Assembly (NCBI RefSeq): GCF_000786205.1
Contig: NZ_JROH01000015.1
Span: forward strand, 1-64,000
Direction: 5' to 3'
DNA from: Sphingomonas sp. 37zxx
GTDB taxonomy: Bacteria > Pseudomonadota > Alphaproteobacteria > Sphingomonadales > Sphingomonadaceae
DNA: 64,000 nt
This document shows positions 1 to 7,026 of this stretch, one piece after another. Under the pieces are notes generated by a model that was not told the DNA's origin, ran no database searches, and saw only the letters and a program-made list of their open reading frames with translations. The position numbers and the translations under genes are program-made. Position 1 is the stretch's first letter, and each line of letters starts with the position of its first letter.

Positions 1-7
1 ATATGGC

Positions 8-40
8 GGCGGTGCTTCATCTGGCACCGCCATTTCTTCT
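8..40 (+). terminator. Intrinsic terminator of a gene upstream of the window
   Basis: An 8 bp perfect stem (8-15 with 24-31, GGCGGTGC) with an 8-nt loop is followed by a T-rich tail (ATTTCTTCT). It probably ends a gene lying left of the window edge. From here to 235 no convincing gene is seen. Confidence 0.55.
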
Positions 41-235
41 CCCGCCCGTTCGATCGGGCGAATGCAAACGCTCTACAGCAATACTAGCCTGGTGGTTGCT
101 CACAGCACCCGGCACTAATCCTATATTGACGCGGCCTGTCCGTACCGCATTGCAATAATGAAACAGCGTTCGGCCTCATCACGCGCTGGTAGTTTCGCTT
201 GACGTCACGTGCTGCATACGCGAGATCGCTGGGCC

Positions 236-619
236 ATGAAGCATCGCATCCTCCCCGCCGTGGCGGTTCTCGCCGCGCTGTCGCTGGCCGCATGCCAGCA
301 GGCAGAACCCGAAGTCATCGACACCCGCGCGCCCGACCCGCTGGCTGCCCAAAAGGAAAAGGCGGCACCCGTCGAATTGCCGCCGGCGATCCGCGGCAAC
401 GTTGCGTTCCGGTGCAAGGACAATAGCTTGCTGTATGTCGAGTTCTTCGACGGCGACAAGCAGGTCAAGGTCCGCAGCGAGCCCGGCGGCACGCCGACCC
501 AGCTTCGCGCACCCGAGGCAGGCCAGCCTTATGTCGCCGAGGGTTATTCGTTGACCGGTGATATGGAAAAAATCACCGTGACGCAGCCGGGCAAGGGCGA
601 GCAAAGCTGCCACGCCTGA
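236..619 (+). CDS. Small lipoprotein of unknown function
   Basis: The 127-residue product starts MKHRILPAVAVLAAL and has a clear lipobox, LAAC, about residue 20, followed by QQAEPE, so it should be an exported, lipid-anchored periplasmic protein. The rest is a small domain with two cysteines (FRCKDN and the C-terminal SCHA) that could form a disulfide. I do not recognise the family with certainty; it has a flavour of small MliC-like periplasmic domains (beta-rich, single domain after a lipobox), but that is inference. The ATG at 236 is preferred over an upstream alternative at 209 because it places the signal peptide at the N-terminus. A strong terminator follows, so it is a single-gene unit. 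Confidence 0.75.
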   Translation: MKHRILPAVAVLAALSLAACQQAEPEVIDTRAPDPLAAQKEKAAPVELPPAIRGNVAFRCKDNSLLYVEFFDGDKQVKVRSEPGGTPTQLRAPEAGQPYVAEGYSLTGDMEKITVTQPGKGEQSCHA

Positions 620-641
620 CCTTTTGCCCCCTCCCATGATC

Positions 642-678
642 AAAGGCCGGCGGGATCGACCCGCCGGCCTTTTCATTT
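642..678 (+). terminator. Intrinsic terminator after the lipoprotein gene
   Basis: A 13 bp perfect stem (AAAGGCCGGCGGG paired with CCCGCCGGCCTTT) with a 5-nt loop, followed by TCATTT. Confidence 0.8.
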
Positions 679-729
679 GGGTCAGCTTTTATTGTTCGCT
701 GTGATTGCACCGGGATACCGGGTTGGGGC

Positions 730-1497
730 ATGCTCCGCCCGGGCAATAGCGGGAGCGGCGTGCAATTGGCGGTAGTGGCGGTCTATAGCTTGAAGGGAGG
801 CGTCGGTAAAACGACGCTCGCGGTCAATCTGGCGTGGTGCGCGTCACAATTATCGGCACGGCGCACGTTGCTATGGGATTTGGACCCACAGGCTGCCTCG
901 ACCTTCTTGCTCGGCCGCGACCAGCAAGCGACCGATTCGGCGCAGGCGATCTTCACCAAGGATGTCGAACCGACCCGCCTGGTGCGCCCGACAGGCATCG
1001 ACCGGCTGGACCTGATCGGTGCCGACACTTCGCTTCGCAGCCTCGACGTCGTGTTTCATGCGCTCGACAAGAAGAAGCGGCTGGCAAAGCTCGTCACCTC
1101 ACTCGATTCGGCCTATGACCGGCTGATCCTCGATTGCCCGCCGGGCCTCACCGAAACCAGCGAACAGGTGATGCGCGCCGCCGACCTGATCATCGTCCCG
1201 ATCATTCCCTCGCCGCTGGCAACCCGCGCGTTCGAAGAAGTGGTCCAGCATCTCGACCGCAAGGGGGGCAAGGTGCCGCTGCTGCCGGTCCATGCGATGG
1301 TCGACAAGCGCCGAAAGCTGCATGCCGAGCGGCTGGCGCTGCACCCCGACTGGCCGGTGATCCCGATGGCAAGCATGGTCGAAACCATGGCCGCGCGCCG
1401 CCTGCCAGTGGGGGCGTTCGCTCCACGGAGTGCGGCACAGGCCGCCTTTGCCGATTTGTGGCAGGCGATCGAGCGGCGGCTGTCGGCGCAGAAATGA
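730..1497 (+). CDS. ParA/MinD-family ATPase
   Basis: The 255-residue product carries a deviant Walker A, KGGVGKTT, near residue 23, Walker A' LLWDLDPQA near residue 48, and Walker B LILDCPPG near residue 120. This makes it a SIMIBI-class ParA-like ATPase. There is no adjacent parB, so chromosome partitioning is unlikely to be its job; orphan ParA proteins position other cargo or act in plasmid-like partition, and the cargo here is unknown. The first residues (MLRPGNSGSG) are not typical of the family and an internal GTG or TTG near 772-778 could be the true start. It overlaps aat by four bases (ATGA), so the two are translationally coupled. Confidence 0.85.
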   Translation: MLRPGNSGSGVQLAVVAVYSLKGGVGKTTLAVNLAWCASQLSARRTLLWDLDPQAASTFLLGRDQQATDSAQAIFTKDVEPTRLVRPTGIDRLDLIGADTSLRSLDVVFHALDKKKRLAKLVTSLDSAYDRLILDCPPGLTETSEQVMRAADLIIVPIIPSPLATRAFEEVVQHLDRKGGKVPLLPVHAMVDKRRKLHAERLALHPDWPVIPMASMVETMAARRLPVGAFAPRSAAQAAFADLWQAIERRLSAQK

Positions 1498-2258
1498 CCC
1501 GCAGGCTGTCGCTTTACCAGGAACTCGATCCCGACCTGGTATTGCGCGCCTATGCCATGGGCGTGTTCCCGATGGCCGACCACCGCGACGCCCCCGGCGT
1601 CTATTGGGTCGAACCCAAATTACGCGGCGTCCTCCCGCTCGACGGGTTTCACCTGTCGCGATCGCTCCGCAAGACGATCCTTGGCGATCGGTATCGGGTA
1701 ACCGCCGATCGTGCGTTCGACGCCATCGTCGCGCTGTGCGCGCAATCGGCGACCGACCGACCTGAAACCTGGATCAACCCTCCGATCGCGCATGTCTTTG
1801 CCCAGTTGCACGAACGTGGCTTCGCGCATTCGATCGAATGCTGGGATGGCGATCGGCTGGTCGGCGGCCTGTATGGCCTAGCGCTTGGCCGCGCATTCTT
1901 CGGCGAAAGCATGGTCAGCCGCGCCACCGATGCATCCAAGGTCGCGCTGGCCTGGCTGACGGCACGGCTGCGGGTCGGTGGCTTCACGCTGCTCGACTGC
2001 CAGTTTCAGACCGATCATCTCCGCACGATGGGCGCGGTCGAGATTCGGCGCGATGCCTATATGGCGTTGCTCAATGCATCGCTTGGCGAGACTTCGGCGG
2101 GACTGGCTTCGGGTTCGCCGGTGGTCACCGGCGTGTTCGGCGCGCTGGATCGGCTGCGCGAAGTCGGCGTCGCGCCATCTGCCGCCTTGGACAAATCCAC
2201 TGTATCGGGGCCGGTCTCTGGCCGCGACATCGTGCAGCTTTTGGGCCACACATCATAG
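1494..2258 (+). CDS. aat: Leucyl/phenylalanyl-tRNA-protein transferase
   Basis: Aat transfers Leu or Phe from aminoacyl-tRNA to proteins with N-terminal Arg or Lys, marking them for ClpS/ClpAP degradation in the cytoplasm. Family signatures are clear: AYAMGVFPM near residue 20, WVEPKLRGVLPL, FFGESMVS near residue 132, and LLDCQFQTDHL. The start at 1494 overlaps the parA stop. The core domain ends near residue 185; the remaining ~65 residues form a tail (including STVSGPVSG and QLLGHTS) that I believe is seen in other sphingomonad Aat proteins. That tail is encoded opposite the 3' end of the convergent DUF2155 gene, an overlap of about 200 bases. Confidence 0.92.
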   Translation: MTRRLSLYQELDPDLVLRAYAMGVFPMADHRDAPGVYWVEPKLRGVLPLDGFHLSRSLRKTILGDRYRVTADRAFDAIVALCAQSATDRPETWINPPIAHVFAQLHERGFAHSIECWDGDRLVGGLYGLALGRAFFGESMVSRATDASKVALAWLTARLRVGGFTLLDCQFQTDHLRTMGAVEIRRDAYMALLNASLGETSAGLASGSPVVTGVFGALDRLREVGVAPSAALDKSTVSGPVSGRDIVQLLGHTS

Positions 2259-2776
2259 ATCGGATGCGGCACGACGTTCAGTGCGGGCCGTTCCTTGAAC
2301 AACCAGCCCGAAAAGGTGCGCCGCCATTTGGCATCGCTGCCACGGGTGTCGAGTTGCACAAAAGCGCCGATATATTGCTCGGCTTCCCACGGCGCGGTGA
2401 CTTCGCAGGCGCGCAGGCGCACGATCGCATCGCCGACGCGCACCGCTTGACCCGGCCGCAGCGTCAGGTCGCGGCTTTCGCCGTTCCGCTTGTTCAATAA
2501 GCCGACTACCGCAACGCGCTGCGCCATCGGTGTCGTGCCGCGCGCGGCGGCCAGCGCCGAGTAATCGCTCGCGACGGTGACCACCCCATCCGATGCCGGG
2601 GTTGCAGGCGCAACGGCTGGTTGCGTAGCCGGTTCAGGCACCTCGATCGAGGTGCTGGCAACGGTGAGCGCGGAAGCGCTGGCACGGCTATTGTGCAGCC
2701 ATGCTGCGCCCTGCCAGCCGCCAACGCCAATCGCGGCGGCGATGGCGGTGCCGCCGAGAATCCGACGAAGCATCAT
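2057..2776 (-). CDS. DUF2155 domain exported protein
   Basis: This 239-residue protein begins with a signal or anchor segment (ILGGTAIAAAIGVGGWQ) and a low-complexity Ala/Pro stretch. The DUF2155 domain follows (about 90-190), with VVGLLNKRNGESRDLTL, VRLRACEVTAPWE and IYDVWPKSC. It contains two cysteines. The family is common in alphaproteobacteria beside aat and the NDUFA12-like gene, and its function is unknown. The C-terminal 67 residues (after about 2258) are antisense to the end of aat. The start ATG overlaps the NDUFA12-like stop (ATGA at 2773-2776), so the genes are co-translated. Confidence 0.85.
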   Translation of the reverse strand: MMLRRILGGTAIAAAIGVGGWQGAAWLHNSRASASALTVASTSIEVPEPATQPAVAPATPASDGVVTVASDYSALAAARGTTPMAQRVAVVGLLNKRNGESRDLTLRPGQAVRVGDAIVRLRACEVTAPWEAEQYIGAFVQLDTRGSDAKWRRTFSGWLFKERPALNVVPHPIYDVWPKSCTMSRPETGPDTVDLSKAADGATPTSRSRSSAPNTPVTTGEPEASPAEVSPSDALSNAI

Positions 2777-3162
2777 CCCTCGGGCGACCAGGCCTCATAA
2801 TCGCCGGTTGCGCGCACCCGTTGTCCGCCCTTTTCCATCGCTCCAGGCGGGCGATAGGCAAGCGCGGTGCCGGTGAGATTGGGCATTGCGGGCTTTTCCC
2901 AGATGCGCGGCGGTATCGAGCCATCGGGCACGTCGTCGCTTTGCTGGTGCAGCCAGCCGAACCATTCGGGCGGCACGCGGCTGGCGTCATTGGGGCCGTT
3001 ATAGATCACCCAGCGACGCGGACGACCGGCAGTGTCCTTGCCGCCCATCCAATAGACGTTGCCCAGCGAATCGCTGCCCATCCGCTGCTTGCCGCGTAGC
3101 GCCAGCATGGTGCCGATGGTGGCACCATTCCACCATGTGAAGATCGAACCGAGGATACCCAT
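2773..3162 (-). CDS. NDUFA12-family complex I accessory subunit
   Basis: The 129-residue product shows the NDUFA12 (B17.2) pattern: TWWNGATIGTML at the N-terminus, MGSDSLGNVYW, RRWVIYNG and PPEWFGWLHQ. In alphaproteobacteria and mitochondria this peripheral subunit sits on NADH:ubiquinone oxidoreductase at the membrane arm junction, helping assembly or stability. It lies outside any nuo operon here, as is usual in this group, and is coupled to the DUF2155 gene downstream. Confidence 0.9.
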   Translation of the reverse strand: MGILGSIFTWWNGATIGTMLALRGKQRMGSDSLGNVYWMGGKDTAGRPRRWVIYNGPNDASRVPPEWFGWLHQQSDDVPDGSIPPRIWEKPAMPNLTGTALAYRPPGAMEKGGQRVRATGDYEAWSPEG

Positions 3163-3243
3163 GCGCGCTCCAATAGCGCGATCGCGGGGGGTGTGGCAAC
3201 GTGGCGATCGGCGAAATCCGAACCCCCGCCACGCCAGCGTCAG

Positions 3244-3296
3244 AAAGCCGGGTTCAGCGCGCGGGAAAGCCGGGTTCAGCGCGCGGGAAAGCCGGG
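3244..3296. repeat. 22-bp tandem repeat at the 3' end of the DUF192 gene
   Basis: Two full copies (3244-3265, 3266-3287) and a 9-bp partial copy (3288-3296) of a 22-bp unit. The stop codon of the DUF192 gene (3276-3278) lies in the second copy. The unit matches the sequence that encodes the protein's last residues, so slippage duplicated the end of the gene. Confidence 0.9.
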
Positions 3297-3803
3297 CCAG
3301 CTGACCTTGTCGCCGGGCGAAACACCCAGTTCGGCGGCCCGCCCACCGACCAACTCGAGCACTGCACCGACCGGTTCACCCGACGCGACCGGCGCTTCGG
3401 AAAAAGGAACCGTGTTCTCGGCGATGGTGGCGATCGTGCCGTCGGCACGAATGAAGATGATGTCGAGCGGCGTCGGGGTATTCTTCATCCAGAAACTGGC
3501 CTCGCGCGGCCCCCCGCCCTCTGCGGGATAGGGATAGAACAGCATTGCCGATTTCGGGCCGAGGTCGGTGCGATACATCAGCCCGCGATCCTGCTCGGCG
3601 CGCGTGCCCGCCGGTTCGGCATCGAAGCGATGGGTGCCACCGGCGGTGGCGATGGTCAGCGGAACCGAAGCCTGGCCAGCGGCGGCAGCACCCGCCGGCG
3701 ACTGCGCCGACAGCGCATTGGCGGAACCACCGGCATCGCAACCGGTGGTGACAAGCAATGCCGCGCAAACCAGCATCGGCGACCGAAAGATACGCAAGAC
3801 CAT
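3276..3803 (-). CDS. DUF192 family lipoprotein or periplasmic protein
   Basis: The 175-residue product has an N-terminal signal segment ending ALLVTTGC, a likely though not ideal lipobox. The DUF192 domain follows (about 48-170), recognisable by AEQDRGLMYRTDL, AMLFYPYP, FWMKNTPTPLDIIFI and VLELVGG. DUF192 proteins are small beta-barrel-like extracytoplasmic proteins of unsettled function. It starts 7 bases after the stop of the cold-shock gene and belongs to the recX transcription unit. The last residues come from a short tandem duplication. Confidence 0.85.
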   Translation of the reverse strand: MVLRIFRSPMLVCAALLVTTGCDAGGSANALSAQSPAGAAAAGQASVPLTIATAGGTHRFDAEPAGTRAEQDRGLMYRTDLGPKSAMLFYPYPAEGGGPREASFWMKNTPTPLDIIFIRADGTIATIAENTVPFSEAPVASGEPVGAVLELVGGRAAELGVSPGDKVSWPGFPAR

Positions 3804-3810
3804 GGCCGGG

Positions 3811-4401
3811 TTATTCGGCCTTTTCGATCGCTACTGCAAGCGGCCCCTTGTCGCCGTCGATGATCCGCGCCCGTAGCGGCTGTTCGGGCTCGACCTCGTC
3901 GATGTCGGCGCGGCGGAGCGTTTCCATATGGACGAAGATATCACCCTCGGCCTGCGGGCGGACAAGGAAGCCATAGCCTTTGAGCCGGTTGAACCATTTG
4001 ACGATCACTGGTTCGAAAGGTCCAGCGTCGTCGACCAGTTTCAAGCGATCGGTACGATCGGCGGCACTTCGCGGCTTGGGCAATTCGATTGCCGTCGAAA
4101 GATCGATCGCGACGATCTCGCTCGCCTGGAAGCCGCGCTGGCGACGAACCGCACGGCATTCGACGCGAGCGCCTTCGGGAAGACTGCGGCGGCCATGATC
4201 CTGTAAAACCGAAAAGTGGATCAATATATCGCCCACTTCCAAGTCATCGGCGACGACGAAGCCAAATCCGCGGGTAACGTCGAACCATTTGACGACGCCG
4301 GCATATACCAATGCATCGCTTTGCGACTCATGATCGTCTTCGCGCGCCATCGGCACCCCCCCGCCGAAAGCATCCGGCACACATTGCGGCTCTAAACGCA
4401 T
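3811..4401 (-). CDS. Two-domain cold-shock protein
   Basis: Two cold-shock domains lie in one 196-residue chain. The first has [12 protein letters not shown] and DILIHFSVL; the second has [12 protein letters not shown] and DIFVHMETL. These are the RNP1/RNP2-like single-stranded nucleic-acid binding motifs. Tandem CSD proteins of this kind are typical of alphaproteobacteria and act as RNA chaperones or regulators. Start choice is uncertain: ATG at 4401 (used here), ATG at 4350 with a G-rich stretch 5 bases upstream, or a TTG at 4443 that overlaps the recX stop. The gene lies directly downstream of recX and upstream of the DUF192 gene. Confidence 0.88.
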   Translation of the reverse strand: MRLEPQCVPDAFGGGVPMAREDDHESQSDALVYAGVVKWFDVTRGFGFVVADDLEVGDILIHFSVLQDHGRRSLPEGARVECRAVRRQRGFQASEIVAIDLSTAIELPKPRSAADRTDRLKLVDDAGPFEPVIVKWFNRLKGYGFLVRPQAEGDIFVHMETLRRADIDEVEPEQPLRARIIDGDKGPLAVAIEKAE

Positions 4402-4439
4402 CTTTATTCTACCCCCGTCGAATATCTTATCACAGCGTT

Positions 4440-5003
4440 TCAAGAAAGCGAATGGAGGAGTAACCCTGCCAGATCAGTATCTTCACCGGAATGGGACAAA
4501 GGCGACATTGCTGCGATGCGGCGTGCCAAAGTGGGCGCATGGCCCGCGCGAATCATCGCGGCCATGTGCTTCTCGCGCCCCGCACGCTCGGCCGCCTCGC
4601 GGGCGAAGGGGCCGATGCGCTTGCGGCGGGCAAAGTGCAGCGCGCTTTCAACGGCTTGCTCCTCGGCGCGTGGAACGATCCCGGCGGCATCCTCGCCGGC
4701 AACCCCCGCTTGTTGCAGCGCCATCGCTACCCGCCGCGAGCCGAATCCGCGACGGGTGAGCGCAGCAGCGCGAGCCTCGCCGAAAGCGCGATCATCGATA
4801 TAGCCAAGCTCGGCGATCCGCTCGACCAGCGGGTCGATCGCCGGCGGAGCGGCATCGTCCGCCCAACCGCGTTCACGAATCTTTCGCGCTAGATAGGTCG
4901 CCAGCTTCGCCCGCGTCGTTGCGAAACGCTCGACATAACGCAGCGCCAATCGCTCGAGCGAGTCGGGTGCCAGCGGCGGCGCAGGGCTGCGGATTCGGGC
5001 CAT
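4440..5003 (-). CDS. recX: Regulatory protein RecX
   Basis: The 187-residue product carries the RecX three-helix repeats: [62 protein letters not shown] (split here into short recognisable pieces such as [10 protein letters not shown] and GSRRVAMAL). RecX binds RecA filaments and limits strand exchange. recA is not adjacent, which is common outside a few groups. ATG at 5003 begins [11 protein letters not shown]. The stop nearly touches the cold-shock gene downstream. Confidence 0.85.
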   Translation of the reverse strand: MARIRSPAPPLAPDSLERLALRYVERFATTRAKLATYLARKIRERGWADDAAPPAIDPLVERIAELGYIDDRAFGEARAAALTRRGFGSRRVAMALQQAGVAGEDAAGIVPRAEEQAVESALHFARRKRIGPFAREAAERAGREKHMAAMIRAGHAPTLARRIAAMSPLSHSGEDTDLAGLLLHSLS

Positions 5004-5179
5004 GCCATGTTTGTGCCACACTGGCGCACGATCTAGCAAAGTGCATTGATCGGTGAAAAATCGGCTGGCAGCTTGCTTTTGGTCGGCTGCGCAACGAAAG
5101 CCATCGCCGCAACGGGCAGTATAGCCTGCAAAATGATGAAAAAAGGGTGTCGGGACCGCGTGACGTGAGATTATCCGAA

Positions 5180-6907
5180 ATGACCAACCGGGCGGCAACG
5201 CCCAGCAGCGATGGGCTGCCACGCCGCTTTTCGGATTTCGAAACGCTGGGTGAGGCACTCGATTATGCTGCGCGCGGTGAGCGTGGACTGAATTTTCACG
5301 ATGCTCGCGGCAATTTGGCGCGGGCTTATCCCTATGCCGAACTTCGCTGCGACGCGCTCGACCAAGCCGCGCGACTGGTTGCGGCAGGCATGGCTCCGGG
5401 TGACCGCATCGCACTGGTTGCCGAAACCGGCTCCGAATTCGCATCGCTCTTCTTTGGCGTGGTCTATGCTGGCGGCTGGCCGGTACCGCTACCGCTGCCG
5501 ACATCGTTCGGTGGGCGCGACAGCTATATCGAGCAACTGCGCGTCCAGCTTGCAAGCTGTGATCCGACGATGCTGTTTTACCCCGCCGAGCTCGCGGCAA
5601 TGGCGGGGGAAGCGGCGCGGATCGCCGGGGTCGAGGGCATTGAATGGGAGAGCTTCGGCGCGCGTGAAGCCGCCCCGGTGACCCTGCCAACCGCCACCGC
5701 CGACGACATCGCCTATCTGCAATATTCGAGCGGATCGACGCGCTTTCCGCATGGCGTGATCATCACCCATCGCGCGCTGCTGAACAATCTGGCGGCGCAT
5801 TCGCACGGGATGAAGCTGATCGACGGCGATCGCTGCGTCTCGTGGCTGCCCTGGTATCATGACATGGGGCTGGTCGGCTGCCTGCTCTCGCCAGTCGCCA
5901 ATCAGGTTTCGGCCGATTATCTCAAGACCGAGGATTTTGCGCGCCGCCCACTGGCATGGCTCGATCTGATCAGCCGCAATCCGGGCACCACCCTCTCCTA
6001 TTCGCCCACCTTCGGCTACGACATTTGCGCGCGTCGCATGTCGAGCCAGACCAAGGCGTCGGAGCGATTTGACCTGTTGCGCTGGCGGGTGGCCGGCAAC
6101 GGTGCCGACATGATCCGGCCCGATGTGATGCAGAAGTTCGTTGATGCCTTTGCCGATGCTGGCTTTGCGGCGTCGGCATTCCTGCCAAGCTACGGCCTGG
6201 CCGAATCGACGCTGGCGGTGTCGATCATGCCGCCGGGCGAAGGGATCGTCGTCGAACTGGTCGAGGAAACGCAGCTTTCGGGCATGTCGGTCGACGGCGG
6301 ACGCCCGCAGCGTTTTCGCGCGATCGTCAATTGCGGCAAGCCGGTGCGCGACATGGCAGTAGAAATCCGTGAGGAAGACGGTGCCCCGCTGCCCGAAAAG
6401 GCAATCGGCAAGGTGTGGTGCAAGGGGCCGTCGCTGATGGCGGGCTATTTCCGCGACGATGCCGCGACCGATGCGTGCATGGTCGATGGCTGGCTCGACA
6501 CCGGCGACATGGGCTATTTGTCAGACGGCTATGTCTATATCGTCGGCCGCGCCAAGGACATGATCATCATCAACGGCCGCAATCACTGGCCGCAGGATAT
6601 CGAATGGGCGGTCGAGCAATTGCCCGGCTTCAAGGCGGGTGACATCGCCGCCTTCGCAATCACTACCCCGGGTGGCGAGGAAACCCCCGCGGTATTGGTC
6701 CAATGCCGTACCAGCGATGATGCCGAACGCTCGCGGCTGCGCGACGACATCCGCGAACGGGTACGCTCGGTCACCGGCATGCATTGCGTCGTGGAACTGG
6801 TGCCGCCGCGCACCCTGCCCCGCACCAGCTCCGGCAAACTCAGCCGCGCAAAGGCCCGCAATCTGTACCTGGCGGGCGAGATAAAGCCCTACGACATCGC
6901 CGCCTGA
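5180..6907 (+). CDS. Fatty-acyl-AMP ligase
   Basis: The 575-residue product belongs to the ANL adenylate-forming superfamily. The phosphate-binding loop is YLQYSSGSTRFPHGV near residue 180, with SWLPWYHDMGLVG, the adenine-pocket motif PSYGLAEST near 335, DTGDMGYL and the hinge GRAKDMIIINGRN. The WYHDMGLVG segment and overall pattern fit fatty-acyl-AMP ligases (FAAL/FadD32-like), which hand the acyl-adenylate to an acyl carrier protein, rather than CoA ligases. No acyl carrier protein, PKS or NRPS is adjacent, so the acceptor is unknown; lipid or sphingolipid acyl priming is possible. ATG at 5180 is preferred to a GTG at 5147. It is divergent from recX. Confidence 0.85.
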   Translation: MTNRAATPSSDGLPRRFSDFETLGEALDYAARGERGLNFHDARGNLARAYPYAELRCDALDQAARLVAAGMAPGDRIALVAETGSEFASLFFGVVYAGGWPVPLPLPTSFGGRDSYIEQLRVQLASCDPTMLFYPAELAAMAGEAARIAGVEGIEWESFGAREAAPVTLPTATADDIAYLQYSSGSTRFPHGVIITHRALLNNLAAHSHGMKLIDGDRCVSWLPWYHDMGLVGCLLSPVANQVSADYLKTEDFARRPLAWLDLISRNPGTTLSYSPTFGYDICARRMSSQTKASERFDLLRWRVAGNGADMIRPDVMQKFVDAFADAGFAASAFLPSYGLAESTLAVSIMPPGEGIVVELVEETQLSGMSVDGGRPQRFRAIVNCGKPVRDMAVEIREEDGAPLPEKAIGKVWCKGPSLMAGYFRDDAATDACMVDGWLDTGDMGYLSDGYVYIVGRAKDMIIINGRNHWPQDIEWAVEQLPGFKAGDIAAFAITTPGGEETPAVLVQCRTSDDAERSRLRDDIRERVRSVTGMHCVVELVPPRTLPRTSSGKLSRAKARNLYLAGEIKPYDIAA

Positions 6908-7026
6908 CGGGGGTAATCGCACGGTGCCAAGCCGTGCGATCACCCCCCTCGCCCACGCGGTCGATTAAATCGTTACGATGCTGTCACTATAACCACTCGC
7001 TAACCAGCCGGCGCTACGGAGATCGG

